A DNA stretch of 64,000 bases. It comes from Triparma columacea. Taxonomy: Eukaryota > Sar > Bolidophyceae > Parmales > Triparmaceae. The notes beneath the pieces were generated by a model. The model did no database searches. It worked only from the letters and a program-made list of their open reading frames with translations, and had not been told where the DNA came from. The stretch covers positions 819 to 64,818 of the forward strand of contig BRYA01000657.1 in the NCBI GenBank assembly GCA_030267965.1, given 5' to 3'. Made by a program: the position numbers and the translations under genes. Below, piece after piece: positions 31,889 through 43,262 of the stretch. The stretch's first letter is position 1. The number at the start of each line of letters is the position of its first letter.

Positions 31889-33983
31889 ATGGCCAAGGCG
31901 AATAGCAAGAAGCCCAAGCCCATGCCTAAGAAGGCGGCTAAGGCTTCGGCCAAGGCGAAGGGACCGAAGAAGCCAGCGAAGAGTTCGTTTCCTGAAGATT
32001 TTGATTGGGTGAGATCCTTCCTGCAGTCGAGAACCCCACAACTAACTTATTTCTGACCAAATCGAGACCCCAAACGCCCTGCCTTAACGAAAATAGGGTT
32101 GTGCGACAGCAAGTTATCAGATAGAAGGTGCACACGACGAGGATGGGAAGGGTAAAAGCATCTGGGACGTCTTTGGTGAGCCTCTTGTGAAAGTCTTGAT
32201 CGTGGAGTGGGCTTTGACGGCAACGGGGACGCACACTACCAAGTTCCGCTCTTACACACCCTTCACCCACCCAACCAACCCAGCCCACACTCCAGGGACA
32301 ATTGTCAATGGTGATCACGGGGACGTTGTGTGCGACCATTATCACAAGATGGAAGAGGACGTGAAGCTCATGTCTGACCTCGGTTTCAAGAACTACCGCT
32401 TTAGCCTATCCTGGCCTAGGATGTTCCCAACTGGTGACGTCAAGAATGTTAACAAGAAGGGTGTCGATTTCTATAACAGGTTGATCGACGAGCTAGTTAA
32501 GTACGGCATCAGACCTCTCTGCACTCTCTATCATTGGGACCTTCCCCAGGCCTTGCAGGACAAGTATGGAGGGATGTTGTCAAGGGAGTTTGTTGGTGAC
32601 TTCAAGAACTACTCTGAGAAGTGCTTTGAATTCTTCGGTGACAGGGTCAAGGATTGGATCACCTTCAACGAGCCCTCTTGCATATGCGTCCTTGGCTTCG
32701 GTCTTGGCATGCACGCGCCCGGGAAAGCAGACAATCCTGGTGAGGTGAGTTGGGCGAAAGGTGAACCTACAAGGAAATTTAACGACCCGGGGCGGAAGCA
32801 AGCACAACTCTTGCCGTGGATCACTTCGCTCAACGCACCCCCCGCACTCCCCACCGCAGGACGTTTACCTTTCGTCCCACCACTTGCTGCTTGCCCATGC
32901 TTACGCGGTGGACGTTTACAGGAAGAAGTTCAGGAAAACGCAGAAGGGAGTCATCGGCATTACCCTCAATTCAGAGTGGTGGGAACCTGCCTCTGACAGC
33001 GCCGAGGACCGCCAGGCTGCCCTGCGCGGGATGAACTTCACCCTTGACATCTACGCTCAACCAATCTGGGGCGACGGCGAGTACCCTAAGTCGATAAGGG
33101 ATGCAGCTGGGACCCGCCTCCCAAGGTTCAGTTTGAAGGAGAAGAAGCTCTTGCGCGGATCTTCCGACTTCTTTGGTCTCAATCACTACAGCACAAGAAT
33201 CGGCGGCGCGCCGAAACTCTCTATTGCTCTTCAGACGCTCCCCAGAGAGATCAAGACACTCACCTCTGGAATGGGAAGGTGAGAATGGGCAAAGAAAGAT
33301 CGAGTTATTATTGCGGCATATCATATCCACTAACGCAACCCCTTGGCCGTATCCTCCAGCTATGGTCGCGTGCTAAATGCAATCAAGCCAATGATCAACC
33401 CCTTTCAGCCCTCATACTTTAAGGATATGGATATCGTCTCTTACCCCGACCCTATTGGTACGGAGTACACTACCATGGGTTGGGCAGTTGCGCCGTACGG
33501 ATTCCGCAAACTGCTCAACTACATCCAGAAGCTCTACAAACCTCCAGGGGGAATTATTGTCACGGAGAATGGGCTGGCTACAGACGAGCCCTCTCCCGAA
33601 TCGGCAAAGGCGGACACAAACACAACAAGGATTCCCTTCTTCAAGGCGTATCTCGAGGAGATGAGGAAGGCGATCGTGGAGGTAAGGTTGGTTGAGCGAA
33701 AAAAGTGAGCCAGAGCGACTTCAACACTTAGCTCAACTTAACGCAACCCTTTCGTCCCTCTCCGCTCCGCTCCGCTCCGCTCCGCTCGCTCCACTCGTCG
33801 CAGGACGGCGCTGATGTCCGTGGCTACTATGCCTGGTCCTTCATGGACAACTTTGAATGGTCCTTCGGTAATGACAAGCGCTTTGGGTTGGTTCGAGTCG
33901 ACTACGAGACCCTTGAGCGCACCCCGAAACCCATCGCCCACTGGTTTACCAAGCTGATGGCCAATAACGCCATCCCGAAATAA
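31889..33983 (+). CDS. GH1 beta-glucosidase
   Basis: Six exons (31889-32008, 32097-32175, 32284-32744, 32860-33278, 33360-33681, 33804-33983) keep phase and give 526 residues. It is a complete GH1 TIM barrel: CATASYQIEGAH, TPGTIVNGDHGDVVCDHYH, YRFSLSWPRMFP, YHWDLPQAL, WITFNEP (acid/base Glu), FFGLNHYST, GIIVTENG (nucleophile Glu) and YYAWSFMDNFEWSFG. It hydrolyses beta-glucosides. No signal peptide is seen. Instead the first ~35 residues are Lys/Ala/Pro-rich (MAKANSKKPKPMPKKAAKA), a strongly basic tail unusual for GH1. Intron 5 carries (CCGCT)n and ends CTCGTCGCAG; intron 4 has ACTAACGCAACC near its 3' end. Confidence 0.95.
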
Positions 33984-34129
33984 AAAAAAGCAAAAGGTTT
34001 TCTTTCTTTTTATGAATTTTCTTCTTTCTACGAGTGACCATTATATGCAATGCAAGACTATTAGATCGATGCAAATCCTTGGTTCTCCGAGTACCTCACC
34101 CCCCTAAAAATCTCTCTCTATTTCACATC

Positions 34130-35476
34130 CTATTCGCCTGGTGGCACGGGGGAGTTGCATCTACTGAGGCTTTGAAGTGTGGTGGCAACGGCTGCCGTGA
34201 AGTCAGGCAGTTCCGCCCTAAATCCCATTGCGCTCCTGGGATTGACGGGCGACGCGACCCTACTATTAGGCTGGCTTTTGAGCGCAACGAGGCCTTGCAC
34301 TAGGCTGTTCTCCAACTCCACTTCGTCCTCTCCACTTTCACTTTCCTCCATCTTTCTCCTCTTCTTCAGGGGCCCAGCTTCCGGGGAGGGCGAGGGGGAG
34401 GAGTGGCGAGAGCTCGGGGAGTTGAGGGGAGAATTCGAGTTGGCACGACGGAACTTCTTCGACAGAGCTTTGGAAATGGTCGAGTTCTCGACGAGCATGG
34501 AAGTACTGGTGAGCAGTAAGTCTTCCTCGATCTGGGAGGCCTTAGGGGTCTTGACGAAGCCGTTTGACTTGATGGAGGAGGCAGTCGTGCGGTCCAGGGA
34601 GGGCAGGGCAGTCTGCACCTTAAGCTCGTGCGTATTGTGGAAGCGAACGATCTCGGTGGTGTCGAGGGGGGGAGGGGGCTTCACCTTCTTGCGGGAAATA
34701 GACTTCTTGGTTGAGGACTTGGGGGTCGGGGAGGGGGAGTTGTTACGGGACCTTTGCGAAGCTGCGGCCTCCATGTCACGGAATACCGTCTCTCCCGTGT
34801 CCGGGTCGTATACGGGGTGCATTCGCATAAGTCTCCTCTTGGCAGAGTTATAGTGGTTCTTAATTGCGTTGTCAGTGCGACCAGGAATGAACCGAGATAT
34901 CTCAGCCCACTTGTTCCCAAACCGAGCATGTAGAATCATCAACTTCTCTTCTTCCTCCTTTGTCCATGCGTCCTTGCGGATCGAAGGGTCAAGCTGGTTG
35001 TGCCAGCGCTCCCTACACTGCTTGCCTGTGCGGTTCCCAAGCTTGGAGGCAATTAGCCCCCAGTGACGAGTCCCGTGGATCCCCACTAGATTACTCATCC
35101 TAGTGTCCTCATCTTTAGACCACTTACGAACGACCCTTGGCTTGCGCTTCTTCTTTCCAGTGACCTCGTCATACTCTTCAGCTCCAGGGACAGGGCTGGT
35201 GGCTCTGCTACTAGGAGTGGAGCTAATAATATCCTCATGGACCTTGGTTCCGGTGGGCGCTTTGGACACTCCAACCTGCCCAAGCTTCCCCCCTGATCCA
35301 ATAAGGACGGAGGAAATAGAATTAGCAGTGGGAGTGATGAGCTTCGAGGTCCCTCTTGGGAGGTCCCTCTTGGACTTATTGGCCCCGACGCCAATCGCGG
35401 GGGGCGTGTCTATACTAACCCCAGTGACCGGTCCGAGGGCAGGGGATGCTTCAGGGTTCACCACGGGTGGGGCCAT
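34130..35476 (-). CDS. R2R3-type MYB transcription factor
   Basis: An intronless frame of 448 residues from the ATG at 35476 ([14 protein letters not shown]). The frame is open upstream but lacks an ATG. Two MYB repeats lie at about residues 115-220. R2 is [16 protein letters not shown] to [13 protein letters not shown]3 is [19 protein letters not shown] to [15 protein letters not shown]. The spaced tryptophans are present, and [15 protein letters not shown] are the recognition helices. A basic [11 protein letters not shown] just before R2 can act as a nuclear localisation signal. The C-terminal half is Ser/Pro-rich with KKRRK and an acidic patch. It should bind DNA in the nucleus; targets are unknown. 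Confidence 0.9.
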   Translation of the reverse strand: MAPPVVNPEASPALGPVTGVSIDTPPAIGVGANKSKRDLPRGTSKLITPTANSISSVLIGSGGKLGQVGVSKAPTGTKVHEDIISSTPSSRATSPVPGAEEYDEVTGKKKRKPRVVRKWSKDEDTRMSNLVGIHGTRHWGLIASKLGNRTGKQCRERWHNQLDPSIRKDAWTKEEEEKLMILHARFGNKWAEISRFIPGRTDNAIKNHYNSAKRRLMRMHPVYDPDTGETVFRDMEAAASQRSRNNSPSPTPKSSTKKSISRKKVKPPPPLDTTEIVRFHNTHELKVQTALPSLDRTTASSIKSNGFVKTPKASQIEEDLLLTSTSMLVENSTISKALSKKFRRANSNSPLNSPSSRHSSPSPSPEAGPLKKRRKMEESESGEDEVELENSLVQGLVALKSQPNSRVASPVNPRSAMGFRAELPDFTAAVATTLQSLSRCNSPVPPGE

Positions 35477-35940
35477 TAGTAAAAAATCTGGGTCCCACTC
35501 TGGCAGTTGTTTGTTGGTTGGCGAGGATTGGTTTAAGAATAGAAGGTTGATACCGGATATGATCGACAATTCTGAGATAATACAATACCTCGAGGTAGCT
35601 GAGGAGGAGATTTATAGCGAAGGGTCAGTAGATAGCCCACAATATAAGAGAAATGGTGTGGGCTTCCCGCAATGACACAAGGCCACTGTTTATCGAGTTG
35701 GTTCCAATTTACGGGGAGCCATCATCCAGCATTCGAGGGAACGAGACAGGCTTGACGCAAGGGAAAGAAATTAGGGACAAGATAAGGGCGGTATATACTC
35801 ACATTTGCTTTTTTAATCTGTTAACTGTAATCGATGGTTGATTCGTGTGGGAAGAAGGGGGGGGTTTTCTCAAATTCTCATTGGCCCTTGGGGAAAAAAG
35901 AGAAATTGTTGAACAAAAAGCTTTCTCAGCGCGACTTTTA
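35477..35940 (-). promoter_or_regulatory. MYB gene upstream region with TATA box
   Basis: This gap holds the 5' flank of the minus-strand MYB gene and the 3' flank of SEC24. On the minus strand CGCTATAAATCTCC occurs at about 35605-35618, some 130 bp upstream of the MYB ATG, a good position for a TATA box. No other gene was seen. Confidence 0.45.
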
Positions 35941-38900
35941 TCAATTTACGTACTGTTCCTGTATTTTCCTATGTATCGCGACGAGGAAGTCGATGTAGCT
36001 GACTTCGTGAATAGTCGAGTCGTCGACGAGGAGGGCATTAAATTGATTCTCAAGTACCGAGCAGTCTTCTCTGCCCTGGACGACTACCTCGAGGGGACAA
36101 GGGGCGCTCCTTTCCTTCGTGAGCTCCCCGATGACGGCGATAAGCCTGCTCCCGAGGTCTGAGACGGGGCTTAGAGCCGTCGGGAGGGGGGTGGAAGGGT
36201 CACCCAGAGGGGTGTCCACGTTGAAGAGCTCCGATGTTACGGACTGCTGGGCGAGCCTCGTAATATAGAGGTACATGACGTCAACTGCGTCCATGAGGTA
36301 GACACCGTCTTGCGTCAGAGATGTCATTGAGGGGAGGATTGTTGGGGGGAGCTTGATGAAGGGCCTCGTCGTCTCCTCGTCCACGTCGAGCGTGCTCCGA
36401 CCATGGTTGTTCTCGGTGCCATCACCGCCGCCATCATTCTCGACCTGGTAAAGGAGTCCCACGTCCTTTTCCATGGTGGTCACGTCGTAAATGTTGGGGT
36501 GGACAAAGGCGAAGGTTAAGGAAAGTGGGGCGAAGCATGTGTCGTAAATCCTGGTTGCCCTGGCATCGACCCGGGGGGACGGGGGGTGTGACTTGACGGT
36601 CCGGGACTTGGGAAGGGAGCACCTCACAGCGGAGGATTTGAGGAAGGAGAGAATGAATAGAGGGAGGAGCTTGAGGGCATCAGGGAGGATGAGCTGGTCC
36701 TTGGGGGACTGCGAGGCCTGGGTGTACTTCCTGTAGTTTGAGAGAATGTTCACAAGCGCGTTGATGAGGAACGTTCGGGCCTTCAGTAGAGAGCCCTTGG
36801 CGGTGGTAGACTTGAGAATTTCGGAGGATGAGGAAGGGGCGCGGGAGTAGAACCCCAGGAACTCAACGGACTTGCGGGAAAGGGTTGCACAAAGAGCGTC
36901 CTGGTCACTAGCTCGGAAGACGTCCTGGGCTTCCGCCGTGGTGGAAATTGCAAGGGTGGAGATCCTCACGGTTCTAACCCCTGAGGTCGAAGTGAAGAGG
37001 GTGGCGCACTGAAAGTACGCGTTTGCCGACATTTTTGCTGAGTCGTGCTCGAGAATGCAGCAGAGAGTCTTATCAGCGTCCAACGAAGGAACTTCCACCT
37101 CGGAGCCCCCCATAGAAGTGTGGACGATGCCAGGGGAGAATGTCCATCCCTTCACCTGAATACCAACGCTCGTGCGCACCTTCACGACGGCCTCGTTGCC
37201 ATGAGGGCGAGTCGCGGACCGAAGAGCTAGGGCTGGAAGGGTCGGGAGAGACGAGCTTTGAAGGAGATAGAAGGAGCCTCCAGTGGTGGAGGTTAGGGAA
37301 CCGAGAGTGGCGGCGTCACAGTAAGGGGTGGGGGGAGGCTCGTTGGACCCAGCAGCTGGGTAGGCTGCGGGATCAGCGCGCTCCTGGGCTGAGGGCGCTG
37401 AGGGCCGAGTAGGGCACATGAAAATATCGAGGCAAACCATGCCCTTCGCAAGTTCGCGGGCGAAAGATTCATAGGCCTCCATCGCCGCTTTGTCTTCTTC
37501 TAAAGCTTGCGCCCCCCCCAAATGTACAGCGCTTCTCTCATTAATAGGCGAGAACATTGACACCTCCGCGTCCCTGTCGACGTAGTGGTTTCTGTTCTCC
37601 CTCTGCGACGAGCGTGATGGTGAGGATAAATATGTAAAGTAACGGCAAAACGAAGAAGCAGATCCTCACCTTTCTCAGGGAGAGGGAACCGCAAGTGGGG
37701 CGCATTGTAGTGATAAGGTATCCCTTTCCGCCGGTTGGAAGGAGAGAATCCCCGAGGGCTAGAATGGCCGCTCCGGAGCACGGCTCAGGGTTGTTACTTC
37801 GCGAGGGAACGGTGTGTTGGGAGATGAGACTGGGCACCTTTTCGACGAGTTCTTGCAGTTTGTCGAGACTGCTCACGACGTCGAAACCAGCCGCGGAAGC
37901 CGGAAGCGCGGCGAACGGCGAGTCCTTGACGTCGGTGACGAGGTGGACGGATACCTCCCCGGCGTCGTTGCAGGAGAAGAAGCGAAGGCACGAGGGCGAG
38001 AACGTGAAGAATCCTACGGTCGGACAGAACCGTTCGGGGGAATCATTCTCCGAGATTGGCTTCGAGGGGCTGTCAAATGCAGCCTTTAGCCCCTTTGCGA
38101 CCTCGACAACCGCCTCAAGCCCGTGGGCAAGGACACCCTCGCTTTCCTCGATCCCGAACATGTGAATGGGACGTTGCAGCTGTGGTGCAAAAATCAGAGC
38201 GAGGGTGTTAGTGGGGGGCAGGTAAGTTGAAAGCGCGCCTTATGCTTTCCTCAAGCCGTCCATTCTCACCTCCCTTACGCAGTAATCGTCGCCCACCTCG
38301 ACGTCAACAGTTCCGAAGGTCTGCTCGTACGGAACGTCGACGGCCGAATTGCCTCGGCTGCCGCCGGGAGTGTTGCGCTTCAGGTAGCTCGGGTCGGTGG
38401 CGTTGTGCTTTAAGCAGAGGTTGCACTCCCACCCCCTCCCGTCCGGGTCCCACCTTACCCAGGGGTTCACGTACCCCCGGCATCTTCCGCAGCGGGCGAC
38501 GGGGGAGCGTACGATCGGGACGGACTCGCAGGGTGGTCGTTCGGCGAATGGGGTGAGGAGGAGCGCGAGGGGGATGCCGACTTGGACGGCTAGCTTGTGG
38601 GTGGAGGGGAAGGCGTATGTGGTGGAACGCATGTAGCGGGGGGAGGCGTTGCCGTCATCGACGACTACGTAGGGGGTGCTAGGAGGGGGGGGAGGGAGGG
38701 GGGGGGAGGAGACTATGGCCGCCCGAGGGCGGTAGATTGGCTGCGACAAAAGAGTGTAAGCTGCGCAAGTGGATGAACGAAAAATATGTCTTGCTGCTGC
38801 TTTTTACTCATTCTTACCTTCCGAGTGCGGTAGTTATCGGACATTGAGGGAGGGCGAGGAATCTGGGAGGGGTCGATTCGTTTCTTAGCACTTTGTTGTT

Positions 38901-40113
38901 GATGTTGAGGAGGGGCTCCGTGGGGAGGGTAGTGCCGCCGGTTAGTGGTAGGGGCGGCATTGGAGGGGGGGGGTTGGGAGGAAGGGGGGGGTTGGAAGGA
39001 AGGGGGGTGTTGGAAGGAAGGTGGCTTTTGTTGTGTATGGGGTGGGGGATAAGGGGGGGGAGGTCGAGGTGCAGGAGGTGCCCGTGCGAAGGATTGCTGG
39101 GTGGGGGGAGGGGGATTGAAGGAGGTAGGAGGAGGAGGAGGTGGTCGGGCAAAGGAAGTAGGAGGAAGAGCAGACGTTGAAGCAGCAGAAGGGAAGAAAG
39201 AAGGTGGGGCAAAGGAATGAGGCCGAGAAGGATGAGAAGGAGGGGGGGCAGGAGGAGGGGGGGGAGGAGCTAGATTCTGACGCGGATGATTCATTGCAAC
39301 AGGTTGAGGTTGAGGCGCGGATAATATTAGTTTCGATGTATGTACAGGTGCAGGTATGGGAGGCGGTGTGAACTTGGTTTGAGGAGGCGGAGGCTCAAAG
39401 GTTAATTTTGGAGGTGCAACCCGTGGGGCTGGTGACGGAATAGGTGAAGGTACAGGAGCAGGAGTAGGAGGGGGAGCAGGGAAGAGAGAAGCGACAACAT
39501 TAGCAGAAGGCGCAGGCGCAGGCGCAGGAGGGTGGGAAGGGAAGAGAGAAGCGGCAGAATTAGCCGGCGATGGAGAGGAATGACGAGGAGCCGACAACGG
39601 AGCTGCAACGGGAACAGGGTCTGGGGTCGGTACTGGGGCTTGAGCAGACACTGGAGCTGGAGCTGGCACTAGGGCAGGAGGGGGAGGAGGAGGAGGAGGA
39701 TTTAGTTTACCTGCGAAATCAGGAAGGGCACGGACACTTGAAGTGCCATTTGGGATAGACGGGGGAGTGGCAGAGAAGAGATGAGAAGCATCTGCAGACG
39801 CAGGAGGTGGATTGAAAGAAGGAGGGGATTGGAAGGGCGAGGGTATCTCTTTTTTTGGCTTTGAAATGGACGATGTTGGAAATGAAGCCTTATTGACGGC
39901 ATTTGTTGTATTATTTTTGGAGGAGGGAACCTGAAATGGCTCAGAAGGTTTAGAGATAGTGGTGGATGGCTTGTGTTTCGTGGCTGCGAACGAATTATTC
40001 TTAGAAAATGGAGGAGGAGGTAATTTACGTTGTGAATTCTTATCACTCGTCGCAATTTTCGTCGCTGTTAATTCTCTTGCCCTGCGAGTATTTGAAAATG
40101 GCGGTGGATTCAT
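35941..40113 (-). CDS. SEC24: COPII coat subunit SEC24
   Basis: Four phase-0 exons (38818-40113, 38270-38740, 37670-38179, 35941-37602) give 1312 residues. Residues 1-430 are Pro/Ala-rich and disordered with several PPPPPP runs, as in SEC24 N-termini. The zinc finger is CGRCRGYVNPWVRWDPDG then WECNLC. The trunk, beta-sandwich, helical and gelsolin-like parts follow: FFSCNDAGEVSVHLVTDVKD, QDALCATLSRKSVEF, DGVYLMDAVDVMYLYI. It should bind cargo in COPII vesicles at ER exit sites. The trunk start (VRELQRPIHMFGIEESEG) lacks the usual SEC24 trunk opening, so it is divergent there. The intron at 38741-38817 ends in TTTTGTCGCAG. The start codon is 76 bp from the divergent TAB2-like gene. Confidence 0.85.
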
Positions 40114-40189
40114 TGGCCCTAAATCTGCCTCATTAAGGGATTTAGCTCAAACTCTCCCTCAAACCCTTCTTACGCACAATACGCGTAAG
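40114..40189. promoter_or_regulatory. 76-bp divergent intergenic region, SEC24 / TAB2-like
   Basis: Only 76 bp separate the two start codons, so both transcripts must use a shared promoter or have starts inside each other. The stretch contains TTAGGGATTTAGC and CTCCCTCAAACCC. No TATA box is obvious. Confidence 0.6.
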
Positions 40190-41429
40190 ATGAATAGCAT
40201 CAAGACAATACTATTAATTTATATCATCTGTTTGAACAGTGTTGACTCATGGAACACCTTTCAGCTCTTCAAAACAAAAGCTTTATCCCAATCATCAGCC
40301 CGAGGTGAAGGACAAACCCCACAAATGTCCTCCCTAACTATGTCCACGTCTTCAACAAGAATGCCTCGAATGCCCCTCTACGCTACTGTCGACAAAGAGG
40401 GAGGAATAATCGAGATGAAGTGCCAAGGATCAGAGTTATCCACTGCCTGGGAGTTGGATGTGTACAGCCGACCCGTGTTAGTGGATGGGAAGAAGTTGTG
40501 GGAGGTCTTGTTGACTTCCAGCGACTCGAACATGCGCTTTGTCAGGACGCTTCCGAGCAACGCCGTCAATAGCAAGGCAGTGAGGGATGCAGTAGAGAGC
40601 TGCATAGAAGAGGTTGGGGAGAGGGGGGGGGACTGCAAGGTGAGGGCTAAGGCTAAGGCGGCAGGGCTGCCAATCGTATGACGACCGACCTGAACGCTCA
40701 ACCCCCCCCTCCCCTTCCCCCCCTCCCCTTCCCCCCCTCCCCCCCAAACCCCATTCCCACCTCCCACAGGAGATCCGTTTCTTCCGCGGTCAAATGTTCA
40801 ACATGATAAACATTGCAATGTCTGCCGTCGACGTCGTGACGAAGCCAAGCCGCGCCACATACTCTCTCCTCGCTTGGATTTCCGAGCGCGAGAGTGACGT
40901 TTACCCCAAGATGGATGGCTACAAGGAGAGTATGTCAGAGGGCGTTGGGTTGGGGGGGGGATCTTTCTTGGACATTAGGACGCCCATCAAGCTACCCGAC
41001 GCACTGAGGGGGGAGAAGTACGCCTTCGTGAGCCTCCCTTTGAGCGAGTTCATGGAGGGGGGGGGAGTAAACTCTGAGAACATCGGGGTCGGGAGGCTCT
41101 GCCCCGTTCAGGAGGGCCTCCCCGCTGACGGCTTCGTGGAGGGGGTCGTCGTCATGACCAAGAGGGCCAAGGCGCTGGCCACCTGGATGGCTGGCACTGA
41201 GGTCTGCGGGATAATCTGCGACCTCAGGAAGAGGCAGATGGTGATGGAGGCGGACATCAGCACGCAGTACCTAGTGGCCAAGCTGGACGACAGCCAGAGG
41301 AAGGAGGGGGTGGCGTTTGAAGAGGGGAAGGAGAGGATGGGGGGATTGCACTTCCTGTGCGTTCAGGAGGATGAGAACGACGAGGAACCTAAGGGGGTGT
41401 GGCTCCTGAGGAATGTTGAGGTGAAGTGA
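40190..41429 (+). CDS. TAB2: TAB2/ATAB2-like plastid translation factor
   Basis: Two phase-0 exons (40190-40639, 40770-41429) give 369 residues. WELDVYSRPVLVDGKKLWEV, then FVRTLPSNAVNSKAV, RFFRGQMFNMINIAM and CDLRKRQMV follow the Tab2 family pattern. Tab2 is an RNA-binding protein needed for translation of photosystem I reaction-centre mRNA. The N-terminus MNSIKTILLIYIICLNSVDSW is a signal peptide followed by an aromatic residue, consistent with bipartite targeting into a secondary plastid. The intron (40640-40769) has a C-only tract before the acceptor. Confidence 0.85.
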
Positions 41430-41529
41430 GTTTGGGGGGGAGGGGGGGGGAGGGTATAAGGGAAATCAACAGGAGATGTTTCTTTCTTTTTTTCGTTCGT
41501 TGTTATTACTTTTATTACTTTTATTAGCC

Positions 41530-42996
41530 TCAATGTTTCCTCCCTTTGCTACCAGGACTAACACGTCCGATCTTCGTGTCTGGTAAATACTCCGTGAGCT
41601 TCCTTGCGCTCCCAAGCCACAGAACGCTCATGCCGAGGCTGACGAACGTGAGCTCCTTGAGCCCCAGCTCGCAGGCGTATCCTGCCGCAGAGAGAAGGAG
41701 GCTTGTGCCCGACTTGCCCAACCTGTACCCGAGCATCCCAATTACCTCCTTGCCAACGTAACGAGACTCAAAGTCCAGGGGGACGTAGAGGAGCTCGTTC
41801 ACGACACCTCTGACAGAGTATTCTATTGTCTTCATAGTCATGAAGGCTCCGGCGGTGAGTATTAAGGTCGGTGGGAATTTGAGGATCTGGCCAACGCCGA
41901 AGCTAATCATGATAAGGGGCAGGCAAGTCCACACCCAAGCAGGCTTCAGGTGGTGAATCGTGAGCGGGATGACCCCGAACTGGAAGAACCCGCTGACCAT
42001 GTTCGCGTAGGCGTAGAACTTTCCCATCCACGCAGCTCTGTCTGCATCGGACGGCAGCACGGCGCGGAGTTTAGAGATGAAGGTTACATTAAGGACTGTG
42101 GAGAGGCCCTGGCAGATGAGAGTCTCGATAAAAAGCCATTTGAGGGCGGGGACGCGCTTGAACAGGCTATCAGCCTTGGAGATAAGGGACTCATGGGAGG
42201 AGGGCTTGCCCTTGCTCTTTGACTTGGAACTTTTGTGCTGGTCTGCAGGGTTGAAGCCGTGGCGCTCAGCAATTGTGTAGGCGCCCTCCGCAAAGAGGAG
42301 GGAAGCGAGGAGAGAAACTGACGTTAGGACCAGGAGGCCGTATACTCCAAATCTATTTACGAGGGGACCAATAGCGTATCCCGCAACGGCAGAGGAAATT
42401 GAAGAGGCGCCGGCGATTGGACCGAACCACTTCGCACCTGAGCTAGAATCTAGGACAGAGCCCATGAAAGACCAGTGCTGGGTCGCCATGAGTTGCACAT
42501 AGGCCTCTCTGAACACGAACAGAGAGACAACGAGGAATTTTGTGATTGGGAGGGGAGGGGAGGATGCAGGCGTGGAGAGGGTAAGGGAACGGAGGACGAG
42601 GGCAAAAATGGAGAGCCCCGCGGAACAGAATATTGCCGTGCTCTTCAGAGCAGCCCGCGGGCCAGCAACATCGAGCACCTTCGTGTAAATTGAGAGCATG
42701 GCCAGGGAGGCAGGACAAACGAAAGCTAGGGCAAATGGGAGAGCAGCGTTCGATTTGAACCCAGTGCGGGAGGACGTCAACAACGTCATCGTCGCACTCC
42801 TAGCGAACTCGTAGCCGAAGAAGTGCATCGACATCGCCATGGCCATTGAAAGGGTCGCCAAGGACTCGTTGGAGAGGCCAACATTGAAAACACCTGTCTT
42901 CTGGGTTACGGAGGCTGCGCTAGTTGCAGCCGCAATGGCAGCTCCTCCTCTTATATCTAATAGCCCGGCAGCTGAAAAGGGCGATGATAAAACCAT
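41530..42996 (-). CDS. NTT/TLC-type ATP/ADP transporter-like membrane protein
   Basis: An intronless frame of 488 residues with about 11-12 hydrophobic helices. EYSVRGVVNELLYVPL followed by KEVIGMLGYRLGKSGTSLL matches the late helices of the plastid/parasite ATP/ADP antiporter (NTT, TLC) family. REAYVQLMATQHWSF and FGPIAGASSISSAVAGY fit earlier helices. A Ser/Lys loop (HKSSKSKSKGKPSS) divides the two halves. The N-terminus has only a weak hydrophobic segment (AAIAAATSAASV), so the target membrane is unclear. Substrate specificity cannot be read from this; some family members carry NTPs, NAD or other nucleotides. Confidence 0.75.
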   Translation of the reverse strand: MVLSSPFSAAGLLDIRGGAAIAAATSAASVTQKTGVFNVGLSNESLATLSMAMAMSMHFFGYEFARSATMTLLTSSRTGFKSNAALPFALAFVCPASLAMLSIYTKVLDVAGPRAALKSTAIFCSAGLSIFALVLRSLTLSTPASSPPLPITKFLVVSLFVFREAYVQLMATQHWSFMGSVLDSSSGAKWFGPIAGASSISSAVAGYAIGPLVNRFGVYGLLVLTSVSLLASLLFAEGAYTIAERHGFNPADQHKSSKSKSKGKPSSHESLISKADSLFKRVPALKWLFIETLICQGLSTVLNVTFISKLRAVLPSDADRAAWMGKFYAYANMVSGFFQFGVIPLTIHHLKPAWVWTCLPLIMISFGVGQILKFPPTLILTAGAFMTMKTIEYSVRGVVNELLYVPLDFESRYVGKEVIGMLGYRLGKSGTSLLLSAAGYACELGLKELTFVSLGMSVLWLGSARKLTEYLPDTKIGRVSPGSKGRKH

Positions 42997-43262
42997 GCTT
43001 TACAGAAGATGATGTCGCAGACTTCGGGCTGAAATTGGTGGTGGAGTGGTTGAGGGAGGGTGGGGTGATTAATCGTGGACTTGTGTTGGGGATTCGCTCA
43101 GTGGAGCCTCAGGAGGGAAGAATCCAGGCCTTCGAAATAGATAGGTGTTTTGGGTGATGATCTCCAAACATTGACTTCCATCAACTTTCTCGAAATCACA
43201 ATTTCACTCGTATCTATTTAGAGAAAAATTTGGTTGTTGTTTTCCCCAAAAGTACGTCTATC

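Noticed and set aside
37140..37412. Plus-strand frames opposite SEC24
   Set aside because: They are shadow frames of a validated minus-strand exon with conserved protein content.
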